64,000 nucleotides of DNA. Origin: Actinomycetota bacterium (GTDB lineage: Bacteria; Actinomycetota; Actinomycetes; Actinomycetales; Dermatophilaceae). Below are positions 55,337 through 64,000 of the stretch, one piece after another. The notes beneath the pieces are model-generated. The model saw only the letters and a list, made by a program, of their open reading frames with translations, had not been told where the DNA came from and ran no database searches. The translations under genes and the position numbers were made by a program. Position 1 is the stretch's first letter; every line of letters starts with the position of its first letter. The DNA is taken from assembly GCA_020161845.1 (NCBI GenBank), contig JAIUNK010000002.1, forward strand, positions 124,001 through 188,000, in the 5' to 3' direction.

Positions 55337-55464
55337 GGACGACTCCTTGCGCTCTTCGTACAGATGCGGCCGGAAAGGGCCGCCGCCCAATATTATCCGG
55401 CTGGCCCCACGACCTTCTCCGCGCTCACGTGCCGGCCCGGTCAGGGCCTGCAGCGGGCCCCCGA

Positions 55465-56844
<1,380 letters not shown>

Positions 56845-56874
56845 GACGGCAGCCTACGCAGGGACCGGCGCGGT

Positions 56875-57138
56875 TCAGCCCTCGGTCGGCGTCGAGGTCA
56901 GCAGCCGGCCATTGATCTCGCGCAGGGCCACGGACAGCGGCTTCTCGTGCACCTGGGTCTCGACCAGCGGGCCGACGTACTCCAGCAGGCCCTCCGAGAG
57001 CTGGCTGTAATAGGCGTTGATCTGGCGGGCGCGCTTGGCCGAGTAGATCACCAGGGCGTACTTGCTGTCGGCGGCCTCCAGGAGGTCGTCGATGGGCGGA
57101 TTGGTGATGCCGATCGGGTTCGCGACGGTGCCGGACAA
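56875..57138 (-). CDS. rpoZ: RNA polymerase omega subunit
   Basis: Omega aids assembly of RNA polymerase. The 87-residue protein has [35 protein letters not shown] and [16 protein letters not shown]. The start is a TTG at 57138 giving [10 protein letters not shown], which matches the usual actinobacterial N-terminus. No alternative in-frame ATG or GTG fits. It lies between gmk and coaBC, the normal order. Confidence 0.95.
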   Translation of the reverse strand: MSGTVANPIGITNPPIDDLLEAADSKYALVIYSAKRARQINAYYSQLSEGLLEYVGPLVETQVHEKPLSVALREINGRLLTSTPTEG

Positions 57139-57247
57139 GGGTGTCTCGTTTCGTTGAGGGTGCGGTGGTCGGGCTGCGGGGCCGGTGGCGGGTGCGGGGC
57201 CGGTGGCGGTACGCCGTGGCCGCCGGGCACACCGGTCGGCGCCGGGG

Positions 57248-57835
57248 TCAGGCTCCCATCAAGTGTACGAGTTCCTCCGCGGCCCGCCGAACGTGGTCAT
57301 TGACGATGACCACGTCGAACTCGCTGGCCGCCCGCATCTCCACCAGCGCCGTGGCCAGGCGGGCCCGCCGCTCGGCCTCGGTCTCGGTCCCCCGGCCGAC
57401 CAGCCGCTCGACCAGGACGTCCCAGCTGGGCGGGGCCAGAAACACGAAGAGCGCGTCGGGCATGGAGGCCCGCACCTGCCGGGCGCCTTGGAGGTCGATC
57501 TCCAGTAAGACGGGGTGCCCATCGGCCAACGCCCGCTCGACCGGCGCCCGCGGCGTGCCATAGCGCGCCAGCTGGTGCACCGTGGCCCACTCCAGTAGCT
57601 CGCCGCCCGCGACCATCGCGTCGAACCGCTCGTCACTGACGAAGAAGTAGTGGCGGCCCTCCTGCTCGCCGGGACGTGGCGCCCGGGTGGTGGCCGACAC
57701 CGACATCCAGATCTCCGGATGGTGTTCGCGCACCCACGCAGCGACCGTGCCCTTGCCCACGGCGGTCGGTCCCGCGAGAACCGCGAGGCACGGCGAGCCG
57801 TGCCGGACCGACGGGTCAGTCCGACGCGGCTCCAC
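57248..57835 (-). CDS. gmk: Guanylate kinase
   Basis: Gmk converts GMP to GDP. The 195-residue protein has the P-loop [15 protein letters not shown], the GMP-binding block [20 protein letters not shown] and [11 protein letters not shown]. The P-loop has Thr-Ala where many members have Ser-Gly. The start is the GTG or alternative at 57835, 9 bp after the mihF stop. Confidence 0.96.
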   Translation of the reverse strand: MEPRRTDPSVRHGSPCLAVLAGPTAVGKGTVAAWVREHHPEIWMSVSATTRAPRPGEQEGRHYFFVSDERFDAMVAGGELLEWATVHQLARYGTPRAPVERALADGHPVLLEIDLQGARQVRASMPDALFVFLAPPSWDVLVERLVGRGTETEAERRARLATALVEMRAASEFDVVIVNDHVRRAAEELVHLMGA

Positions 57836-57844
57836 GCTCAGCGG

Positions 57845-58162
57845 TCAGCCCTGCTTGAAACGCTCGAGGAGCGCCGCGATCTGGTTGGCGCCGAGGCCAC
57901 GGACCCGGCGCGTCTCGGAGATGCCGATCTCCTCCATGATCTGGCGGGCGCGCACCCGGCCGACGCCCGGCATCGACTCCAGCAGAGAGGACACCTTCAT
58001 CTTGCCGATGACGTCGTTGCTCTTGCCTTCTTTGACGACGTCGGCGAGCGACCCTTGGGAGTTCTTGAGGCGGTTCTTCACCGCTGCCCGCTCACGGCGG
58101 GCAGCCGCGGCCTTCTCAAGTGCTTCCGCGCGCTGCTCGGGGGTCAGCTGGGGTAGGGCCAC
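57845..58162 (-). CDS. mihF: Integration host factor, actinobacterial type
   Basis: mIHF is an essential nucleoid-associated protein with no similarity to E. coli IHF. The 105-residue, basic, helical protein has LPQLTPEQRAEALEKAAAAR and the DNA-binding helix-two-turn-helix region LLESMPGVGRVRARQIMEEI. The start is a GTG with GAGGAGAG upstream. It has a well-formed promoter about 100 bp upstream (see 58266-58303) and is followed by gmk-rpoZ-coaBC. Confidence 0.95.
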   Translation of the reverse strand: MALPQLTPEQRAEALEKAAAARRERAAVKNRLKNSQGSLADVVKEGKSNDVIGKMKVSSLLESMPGVGRVRARQIMEEIGISETRRVRGLGANQIAALLERFKQG

Positions 58163-58265
58163 GGGTCTCTCCTCGCCAAAGGCTGCCAGTTCTCTGTGCG
58201 GTCACCGGCCCCGTCATCGCCGGGCCAGGCCGTTCACCGGGACTTTCTCGCGTCGTCCAGGGTTG

Positions 58266-58303
58266 AACCTAGCGAAAGCGCCGGTCACGTGCAACGGTTG
58301 CAC
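58266..58303 (-). promoter_or_regulatory. mihF promoter with palindromic operator candidate
   Basis: On the minus strand, TTGCAC (58289-58294) and TAGGTT (58266-58271) are separated by exactly 17 nt, a near-ideal housekeeping promoter. The -35 is half of the perfect palindrome GTGCAACGGTTGCAC (58289-58303), a likely regulator site. The start would be near 58259, leaving a leader of about 97 nt. The rest of the gene-free stretch 58163-58513 shows nothing else I can support. Confidence 0.65.
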
Positions 58304-58513
58304 CTGCATTGACCTGGCGTGTCGTACGTTCGACCGGGCCGCGCCGCGGTTTGGGGAGCGACTCGGATCGGGGCCGGCAGCACACCCGTGCGACGGCGCA
58401 GTCATCCCGAGCTCGGTCCGCCGCGCTCCGATCCGCCGCCCCACGGCCGACCCACGCGCGGCCGGCCGCGCCAGCCGCGGCGCCGACGGCGGTCAGCGGA
58501 CGTGCGGTCGCGA

Positions 58514-58870
58514 TCAGCGGTCGCGTTCGGCGGCGATCTGCTGGTGGTGGTGAATGACCTCGTCGATGACGAAGGTCAGGAACTTCTCCGCGAACCCCGG
58601 GTCCAAATGTGAGTCCACGGCCAACGCGCGAAGCCTGGCGATCTGCTGCGCCTCCCGGGCGGGGTCGGCCGCGGGCAGACCGTGATCGGCCTTGAGCTGC
58701 CCCACGCGCTGGGTGCACTTGAAACGTTCCGCCAGCAGATGCACCAGCGCGGCGTCGATGTTGTCGATGCTGCCCCGGATCCGGTGCAGCTCGGCCAGCG
58801 CCTCCGCCTGACTCGCCGCCGGCTGGCTCGCCGTCGCTTGGCTGGCCGCCGGCTGGCTCCCGGCGGTCAT
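58514..58870 (-). CDS. Chorismate mutase (AroQ class)
   Basis: The enzyme turns chorismate into prephenate for Phe and Tyr synthesis. The 118-residue all-helical protein has RIRGSIDNIDAALVHLLAER, FKCTQRVGQLKADHGLP and FLTFVIDEVIHHHQQI. The conserved Arg and Lys of the AroQ active site appear in RIRGSID and VGQLKADHG. The N-terminus is a Gln-Pro-Ala-Ser repeat. The start at 58870 overlaps the pyrF stop (ATGA), so it is coupled to pyrimidine genes. Confidence 0.88.
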   Translation of the reverse strand: MTAGSQPAASQATASQPAASQAEALAELHRIRGSIDNIDAALVHLLAERFKCTQRVGQLKADHGLPAADPAREAQQIARLRALAVDSHLDPGFAEKFLTFVIDEVIHHHQQIAAERDR

Positions 58871-59781
58871 GCCGCACCGACCAGGTCCCGCAGCTGCGCC
58901 GCGGTGGCCAGGGCCCGGGCCCGCAGCGCGCTGGCATCGGGTCCGGCACGCAGGACCTCTCGGCTGCTGGCGGCGAGCACGTGCGGCAGGGCGGCGCCGA
59001 ACACGGCCCGCAGGTCGGCCGGGGTGGCGCCCTGCGCGCCCACCCCGGGAGCGAGCAGCGGGGCGTTGGCCGCCGCCAAGTCGAGTCCCAGCTCGGCCAC
59101 GGCCGCGCCCACGGTGGCGCCGACCACCAGCCCGATGCTGCCCAGCTCTCCCCGCGCCGCCGCGGCCGCGTTGTCGGCGGCGGCCCCGGCCACCACATGG
59201 CCGGCCACGCTGGTCGGGTGGCCGCCGGAGTCCCTCGCCAGCGCATGCTGCACCGCCGCCCCCTCGGGATTGGAGGTGAGGGCCAACACGAACACGCCAC
59301 GGCCGGTGGCCAAGGCCAGGTCCAGGGCCGGACGCAGCGAGCCATAGCCCAGATAGGGACTCACCGTGATGGCATCGGGCGGGGCCGGAGCGTGCGGGCC
59401 GAGGAAGGCGTGCGCGTAGGCCTCCATGGTCGAGCCGATGTCGCCCCGCTTGACGTCGAGGATCACCGCAGTGCCGGCGGCGCGCAGCTCGCGCACCACC
59501 CGCTCCAGCAGCGCGACCCCCGCGGCGCCGAACACCTCGAAGAACGCCGACTGTGGTTTGACCGCGGCGACCGCCCCGCCGAAGGCTTCGACGCAGGTGA
59601 GCGCGAACCGCTCGACGCCGGCCAGCGTGTAGTCCAGGTCCCAGGCGGCCAGCAGCTCCCGATGCGGGTCGATGCCGGCGCACAGGGGGCCGTGGGCGGC
59701 CATCGCGGCCGCGAGCCGGGTCCCGAACGGTTCGGGCCCGCTGGCCGGACCCGTCGCCCGGTCCACGTCGTCCGTCGTCAC
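58867..59781 (-). CDS. pyrF: Orotidine 5'-phosphate decarboxylase (type 2)
   Basis: PyrF performs the last step of UMP synthesis. The 304-residue type 2 enzyme has PLCAGIDPHRELLAAWDL, AVKPQSAFFEVFGAAG and the catalytic VILDVKRGDIGSTMEAYA. The start is the GTG or equivalent at 59781. It lies 83 bp after pyrD and overlaps the chorismate mutase gene. Confidence 0.96.
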   Translation of the reverse strand: MTTDDVDRATGPASGPEPFGTRLAAAMAAHGPLCAGIDPHRELLAAWDLDYTLAGVERFALTCVEAFGGAVAAVKPQSAFFEVFGAAGVALLERVVRELRAAGTAVILDVKRGDIGSTMEAYAHAFLGPHAPAPPDAITVSPYLGYGSLRPALDLALATGRGVFVLALTSNPEGAAVQHALARDSGGHPTSVAGHVVAGAAADNAAAAARGELGSIGLVVGATVGAAVAELGLDLAAANAPLLAPGVGAQGATPADLRAVFGAALPHVLAASSREVLRAGPDASALRARALATAAQLRDLVGAA

Positions 59782-59864
59782 GCTGACTCCCGTTCGTTCG
59801 GTCCGGCCGGGCCTCGCCCGGCGCGAAGGAGTCCGGCCGGTGGTGCTCCGGCCGGGCGGATGCG

Positions 59865-61166
59865 TCAGGGCAGCCGGTCGTGGGCGACCCCGATGACCTC
59901 ACCGATGGTGGCATAGCCTCGGGCCGCCACGGCGGCGGCGAGTTCGTCGCGGACCTTCACCGGCGCCAGCGGGTCGTGGAAGGTCGCGGTGCCCACCTGT
60001 ACGGCGGTTGCGCCGGCGGCCAGGAACTGCAGCGCGTCCAACCCGCTGGCGATCCCGCCGACCCCGATGATCGGGGCGATCGGCAGGATGCCGGCTCGCA
60101 TCGCCGCCGCCACCTGGAACACCGCGCGCACGGCGACCGGGCGGATCGCCGGGCCGGACAGTCCGCCGGTCACGCCGTACAGCCGGGGGCGCAACCGATC
60201 GGTGTCGATGTCCATGCCGAGCAACGTGTTGATCATCGTCAGCCCCGTCGCCCCGGCCGCGAGCGCGGCCGCGGCGATCGCGACAATGTCGGTCACATCG
60301 GGGGTCAGCTTCGCGAACGCCGGTACGTCGGGCGGCAGTTCGGTGCGGACCTGCTCCAGCACCTGGGTGGTCGAGGCGACATCGCAGGCGTAGACCAGCC
60401 CGCGGTTGGCCACATTGGGGCAGGAGATGTTGACCTCCACCCCGACGCACGCATCGAACGCCTCGCTGTTCCGCAGCACCCGCGTGACCTCGGCGAATTC
60501 GGCCGGCTCGGTGCCGGCGATCGATACCAGCACCCGCGCCCCCACCGACTTCAGCCAGGCCAGATCGGTCGCCACGAACGCCTCGATGCCCGGGCCCTGC
60601 AGGCCGATGGAGTTGAGCATCCCGCCCGGGGTCTCGGCCATCCGGGGGGTGCCCCGCCCGGCCCGCGGCTCGCGCATGACCGTCTTCGTGGTGAACGCAC
60701 CGAGGTCGGCGACATCGAAGAAGCGGTGCAGCTCACGACCGTTGGCGGCACACCCGGACGCGGTCAGCACGGGGTTGGGGATCGTGACGTCCGGGCCGAT
60801 GTCGACGGCCATCTCGACGCCGGAGAGGGTGTGTCGCACCACCGGCCGCGGCGGCGGCGCCGGTACCGCGCCCTCGGAAATCAGCTCGACCCGGGCCTCG
60901 GCGCGGGGCGCCGGGGTCGCCGCCGGCTCGCCCTCGACACGGTGATCGTCGGGGTCCGTGGGGCCATCCGCGGCCAGGCCGGCTGCAGACGGGCCGGCTG
61001 CAGACGGGCCGGCTGCAGACGAGATCGCCCCCTGGCCACCCTCTCCAGCGGTGGGGAGCCCGTCGTCCCCGGCCGGCATGGCCGCCTGCCGTTCCTGCGC
61101 CTCGGCGCGCTCCTCGGCCTCCAGGTCATAGACACCGCGATCGCGAGGATTGCGCTGGCCGCCCAT
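59865..61166 (-). CDS. pyrD: Dihydroorotate dehydrogenase (class 1B) with N-terminal extension
   Basis: PyrD oxidises dihydroorotate to orotate; class 1B works with PyrK. The catalytic barrel (about 120-433) has IPNPVLTASGCAANGRELHR, PGGMLNSIGLQGPG, EVNISCPNVANRG (catalytic Cys), YGVTGGLSGPAIRP and GVGGIASGLDALQFL. Before it lie about 118 extra residues, rich in Glu/Ala/Gly/Pro, with an AAGPS repeat from 15-bp DNA units (60973-61017). The ATG at 61166 overlaps the pyrK stop (TGATG), which supports the long form. A start at MAVDIGPD would give the usual length. Confidence 0.93.
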   Translation of the reverse strand: MGGQRNPRDRGVYDLEAEERAEAQERQAAMPAGDDGLPTAGEGGQGAISSAAGPSAAGPSAAGLAADGPTDPDDHRVEGEPAATPAPRAEARVELISEGAVPAPPPRPVVRHTLSGVEMAVDIGPDVTIPNPVLTASGCAANGRELHRFFDVADLGAFTTKTVMREPRAGRGTPRMAETPGGMLNSIGLQGPGIEAFVATDLAWLKSVGARVLVSIAGTEPAEFAEVTRVLRNSEAFDACVGVEVNISCPNVANRGLVYACDVASTTQVLEQVRTELPPDVPAFAKLTPDVTDIVAIAAAALAAGATGLTMINTLLGMDIDTDRLRPRLYGVTGGLSGPAIRPVAVRAVFQVAAAMRAGILPIAPIIGVGGIASGLDALQFLAAGATAVQVGTATFHDPLAPVKVRDELAAAVAARGYATIGEVIGVAHDRLP

Positions 61167-62077
61167 CAGTGCCCTCCCGTGCCCGGTGCCCCGTGCGCAT
61201 CTGCTGGCACGCGGCACCACCCGTCCTCGAACGCCTCCCACCGCAGCCGGTCGCCACGGAACACCGGACCCTCCACGCAGGCTCGGGTCATCCGTGTCGC
61301 GCCGTCCTTGCCGACCACCGGCATCACGCAGGTCATGCAGACGCCCACCCCGCAGGCCATCGACTCCTCGACGGCAACCTGGGCGACGACGCCCCGCTCC
61401 GCGGCGATCTCGCTGACCGACCGCAGCATCCCCATCGGGCCGCAGGCGTAGACCACGGCGGCACCGGTCTTGGTGATGACCTCACCGAGCACGTCGGAGA
61501 CCCAGCCCTTGACGCCGAGCGAACCGTCGTCGGTGGTCAGCACGACCGACGCACCGATCTGCTGCGCCTGACGCACGCCGTACAACCGCTCGCGCGTCGC
61601 GGCGCCGAGCACGAGCGCACTCGGGCAGCCGCGCTGCCGCAGGGCGTCGGCGAGCCAGAACAACGGCGCGCTGCCATAGCCGCCGCCGACGAGAACGCAA
61701 GGTACGCCGGTGGTGGGCAACGGGAACGGTCGGCCGAGCGGCCCGACGACGTCGAGCTCGGCCCCCGGCCCCTGCCGGGTGATCCACGTCGAGCCCCGGC
61801 CATGGCCGGCGACCACGAGCTCGAGGCGGCCGGGACCCGGCCCGATCGGCGCCGTCGCGCCGCTGATGGAGAAGGCACGGCGCAACAGCGCCCCGGTGGT
61901 CTCGCCGCCCACCGCCAGGGCGACGAACTGTCCGGGCCGGGCGGCCTCGGCGATCTCCGGCACGGTCATCACGATGCGGTGGTAGGCGCCCTCCGGGACG
62001 TTCTCCACCACCCGGGCCCGCTGGGTGAAGACCCCGGCGCGCCGGGCCCGCTCGACGTGGCTGATCGCCTCACTCAT
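61166..62077 (-). CDS. pyrK: Dihydroorotate dehydrogenase electron transfer subunit
   Basis: PyrK passes electrons from PyrD to NAD through FAD and a [2Fe-2S] cluster. The 303-residue protein has an FAD domain ([17 protein letters not shown]), an NAD domain ([32 protein letters not shown]), and the cluster ligands in [16 protein letters not shown] with a later Cys in TRACVEG. The start is the ATG at 62077; it overlaps carB by 8 bp and is coupled to pyrD. Confidence 0.95.
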   Translation of the reverse strand: MSEAISHVERARRAGVFTQRARVVENVPEGAYHRIVMTVPEIAEAARPGQFVALAVGGETTGALLRRAFSISGATAPIGPGPGRLELVVAGHGRGSTWITRQGPGAELDVVGPLGRPFPLPTTGVPCVLVGGGYGSAPLFWLADALRQRGCPSALVLGAATRERLYGVRQAQQIGASVVLTTDDGSLGVKGWVSDVLGEVITKTGAAVVYACGPMGMLRSVSEIAAERGVVAQVAVEESMACGVGVCMTCVMPVVGKDGATRMTRACVEGPVFRGDRLRWEAFEDGWCRVPADAHGAPGTGGH

Positions 62078-64000
62078 CCGTGCTCCCGTCCACCTGCGCC
62101 GAAGGCGCCCCGTCCACCTGCGCCGAAGGCGCGCTAGCATCCTGCGCCGGCCGCTCCGGCAGCGCCTGAGCCGCCCCCACGGCCAGGTCGAGCCGGGCGG
62201 CGTGCTCCTGCAGCGAGGCCACCCGCACGGTGGCACTGCGGATCGACTCGATCCCGTGCACCGCGGCGCCCAGCTGCTGGATCGTGGTGATGATAGGCCG
62301 GTCCATGCTGGTCGCGGCGGTCCGAATCGCATACCCGTCGCGGCGGGCGTCGCTGCCCTCGGGAGTGTTCACGACCATGTCGATCTCGCCGGCCTCGATC
62401 ATCTGCACGATCGTCGGCTCACCGTGGGGGCCGGGGCCCTCGCTGTGTTTGCGGACGACCTGAGCGCGCACCCCGTTGCGGGACAGCACGTCGGCCGTGC
62501 CGTGCGTGGACAACAGCTCGAAGCCCAGCTCGGCCAGCCGCTTGAGCGGGAACACCATCGCCCGCTTGTCCCGGTTGGCGATCGAGACGAAGATCCGCCC
62601 CGACGTCGGCAGCCCCCACAGGGCGCCCATCTGGGTCTTGGCGAAGGCCGCGCCGAAGCTGGCGTCGATGCCCATCACCTCCCCGGTGGACCGCATCTCC
62701 GGGCCCAGCACCGAGTCCACGACCCGGCCCTCGTGGGTGCGGAACCGCTTGAACGGCAGGATGGCCTCCTTGACCGAGACCGGGGCGTCGACCGGCATCG
62801 TCCCGCCGTCGCCGACCGTCGGCAGCAGGCCCTCGCGGCGCAGGTCGGCGATGCTCGCCCCGAGCATCACCCGGGCGGCGGCCTTGGCCAGCGGCACCCC
62901 GGTGGCCTTGGCGACATAGGGCACCGTGCGGGAGGCGCGCGGGTTGGCCTCCAGCACATAGAGCACGTCCTGGGCGAGGGCGAACTGCACGTTCATCAGC
63001 CCGCGGACGGCGAGCGCCCGGGCCAGCGCGTGGCTGGACTCGCGCACCCGGCGGATCTCCCGCGGCCCGAGGGTCACCGGTGGCAGCACGCAGGCCGAGT
63101 CCCCGGAGTGGATCCCGGCCTCCTCGATGTGCTCCATGATCCCGCCGACCAGCATCTGCTCGCCGTCGTACAGCACGTCCACGTCGATCTCGATGGCATC
63201 GTCGAGGAACCGGTCGATGAGCACCGGATGCTCCGGGTGCTCGCCGCCGGTGTCGGTGGCCCGGTCGACGTACTCGCGCAGCGTCGCCTCGTCGTACACG
63301 ATCTGCATCCCACGACCGCCGAGCACGTAGCTCGGGCGCACCAGCACCGGATAGCCGATGTCCCGAGCCACCTGGGCGGCCTGTGCGGAGTTGAACGCGG
63401 TGCCGTGCCGCGGCGCCGGCAGTCCACATTCATCGAGAATCCGCCCGAACTGGCCGCGGTCCTCCGCCCAGTCGATCGCCTCCGGCGAGGTGCCGACGAT
63501 GGGCACGCCCTCGGCCTTGAGCGCCCGGGCCAGCCCGAGTGGGGTCTGCCCGCCCAGCTGCACGATGACGCCGGCGATCGGCCCGGCCGCGCGTTCGGCC
63601 TCGTAGACCTCGAGCACGTCCTCGAGGGTGAGCGGCTCGAAATACAGCCGGCTCGAGGTGTCGTAGTCCGTCGAGACCGTCTCGGGGTTGCAGTTGATCA
63701 TCACGGTGTCGTAGCCGGCGTCGCGCAGGGCGAAGCTGGCGTGCACGCAGGAGTAGTCGAACTCGATGCCCTGCCCGATCCGGTTCGGCCCCGAGCCGAG
63801 GATCAGCACCGCCGGCCGCTCCCGCGGGGCCACCTCGGTCTCGCTGTCGTAGGTCGAATAGTGGTACGGCGTGCGGGCCGCGAACTCGGCCGCGCAGGTG
63901 TCCACGGTCTTGAAGACGGGCCGGATGTCGAGGGCCTGGCGCACCCCGCGCACCACCGCCTCGCCGAGTCCCACCAGCTCACCGATCTGGGCGTCGGAGA
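62070..64000 (-). CDS. carB: Carbamoyl-phosphate synthase large subunit, C-terminal part (5' truncated)
   Basis: CarB makes carbamoyl phosphate for pyrimidines and arginine. The frame stays open to the window edge ([15 protein letters not shown]), so the start is outside. Visible parts are the oligomerisation region end, the second ATP-grasp domain ([60 protein letters not shown]) and the C-terminal allosteric MGS-like domain ([17 protein letters not shown]). The last residues carry a duplicated 24-bp unit (62088-62111, 62112-62135) encoding SAQVDGAP repeats. Confidence 0.96.
   Translation of the reverse strand, partial: SDAQIGELVGLGEAVVRGVRQALDIRPVFKTVDTCAAEFAARTPYHYSTYDSETEVAPRERPAVLILGSGPNRIGQGIEFDYSCVHASFALRDAGYDTVMINCNPETVSTDYDTSSRLYFEPLTLEDVLEVYEAERAAGPIAGVIVQLGGQTPLGLARALKAEGVPIVGTSPEAIDWAEDRGQFGRILDECGLPAPRHGTAFNSAQAAQVARDIGYPVLVRPSYVLGGRGMQIVYDEATLREYVDRATDTGGEHPEHPVLIDRFLDDAIEIDVDVLYDGEQMLVGGIMEHIEEAGIHSGDSACVLPPVTLGPREIRRVRESSHALARALAVRGLMNVQFALAQDVLYVLEANPRASRTVPYVAKATGVPLAKAAARVMLGASIADLRREGLLPTVGDGGTMPVDAPVSVKEAILPFKRFRTHEGRVVDSVLGPEMRSTGEVMGIDASFGAAFAKTQMGALWGLPTSGRIFVSIANRDKRAMVFPLKRLAELGFELLSTHGTADVLSRNGVRAQVVRKHSEGPGPHGEPTIVQMIEAGEIDMVVNTPEGSDARRDGYAIRTAATSMDRPIITTIQQLGAAVHGIESIRSATVRVASLQEHAARLDLAVGAAQALPERPAQDASAPSAQVDGAPSAQVDGSTDE

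Noticed and set aside
55337..55464. SAM riboswitch before metK
   Set aside because: Only a short GC hairpin is visible; none of the conserved SAM aptamer blocks is present.

Overview
The window is very GC-rich and gene-dense. It is chromosomal core DNA from an actinobacterium. Supporting signs are the QcrC di-haem cytochrome c, CtaF (actinobacterial oxidase subunit IV), an actinobacterial integration host factor (mihF), DUF3043, SigE-family sigma factors, an L,D-transpeptidase lipoprotein and a PriA without a Walker A motif. Many genes also have a TANNNT -10 element only 6-8 nt before the start codon. Gene order (from memory) parallels M. tuberculosis Rv2191-Rv2205 on the left and the carB-pyrF-mihF-gmk-rpoZ-coaBC-metK-priA-fmt-rsmB-rpe-rib region on the right. 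A member of Micrococcales (for example Intrasporangiaceae or Dermatophilaceae) is my best guess, as inference only.

Left part (1-22300): the 3' end of an exonuclease/UvrC-like gene and a stand-alone AsnC ligand-binding protein lead into trpD with a response-regulator-like gene. Next come the respiratory genes: ctaE-qcrCAB on the plus strand and ctaC-ctaD-ctaF on the minus strand, which together build the bc1-aa3 supercomplex. Between and after these lie DUF167, a zincin, a GNAT, an MFS exporter, an L,D-transpeptidase, aat, a padR/membrane-protein pair, an erpA-type Fe-S carrier, glycerate kinase, an M20 peptidase, DUF3043 and a BrkB-like membrane protein.

Middle (22300-38900): a PIG-L deacetylase, an IS1380-like transposase relic, an unusual isolated cobL, hisF, and trpS preceded by what looks like a complete Trp attenuator (leader peptide with tandem Trp codons plus four mutually exclusive hairpin segments). 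These are followed by FUSC and PH-domain membrane proteins, hisG-hisE, a small repeat-flanked cassette, and an envelope-stress-like locus. That locus holds a SigE-family sigma factor, a GerMN/propeller membrane protein, a degenerate sigma domain fused to a membrane propeller protein, and a YfhO-type membrane protein.

Right part (38800-64000, nearly all minus strand): an FMN-riboswitch-controlled riboflavin operon (ribD-ribE-ribBA-ribH-ribM-like transporter-second ribH), two sugar/nucleoside kinases, and a long housekeeping series. The latter runs rpe, rsmB, fmt, def, an MFS gene, priA, metK, coaBC, rpoZ, gmk and mihF, then chorismate mutase, pyrF, pyrD, pyrK and carB (cut by the window edge). 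I see no rRNA, tRNA, CRISPR array, prophage or intact insertion sequence.
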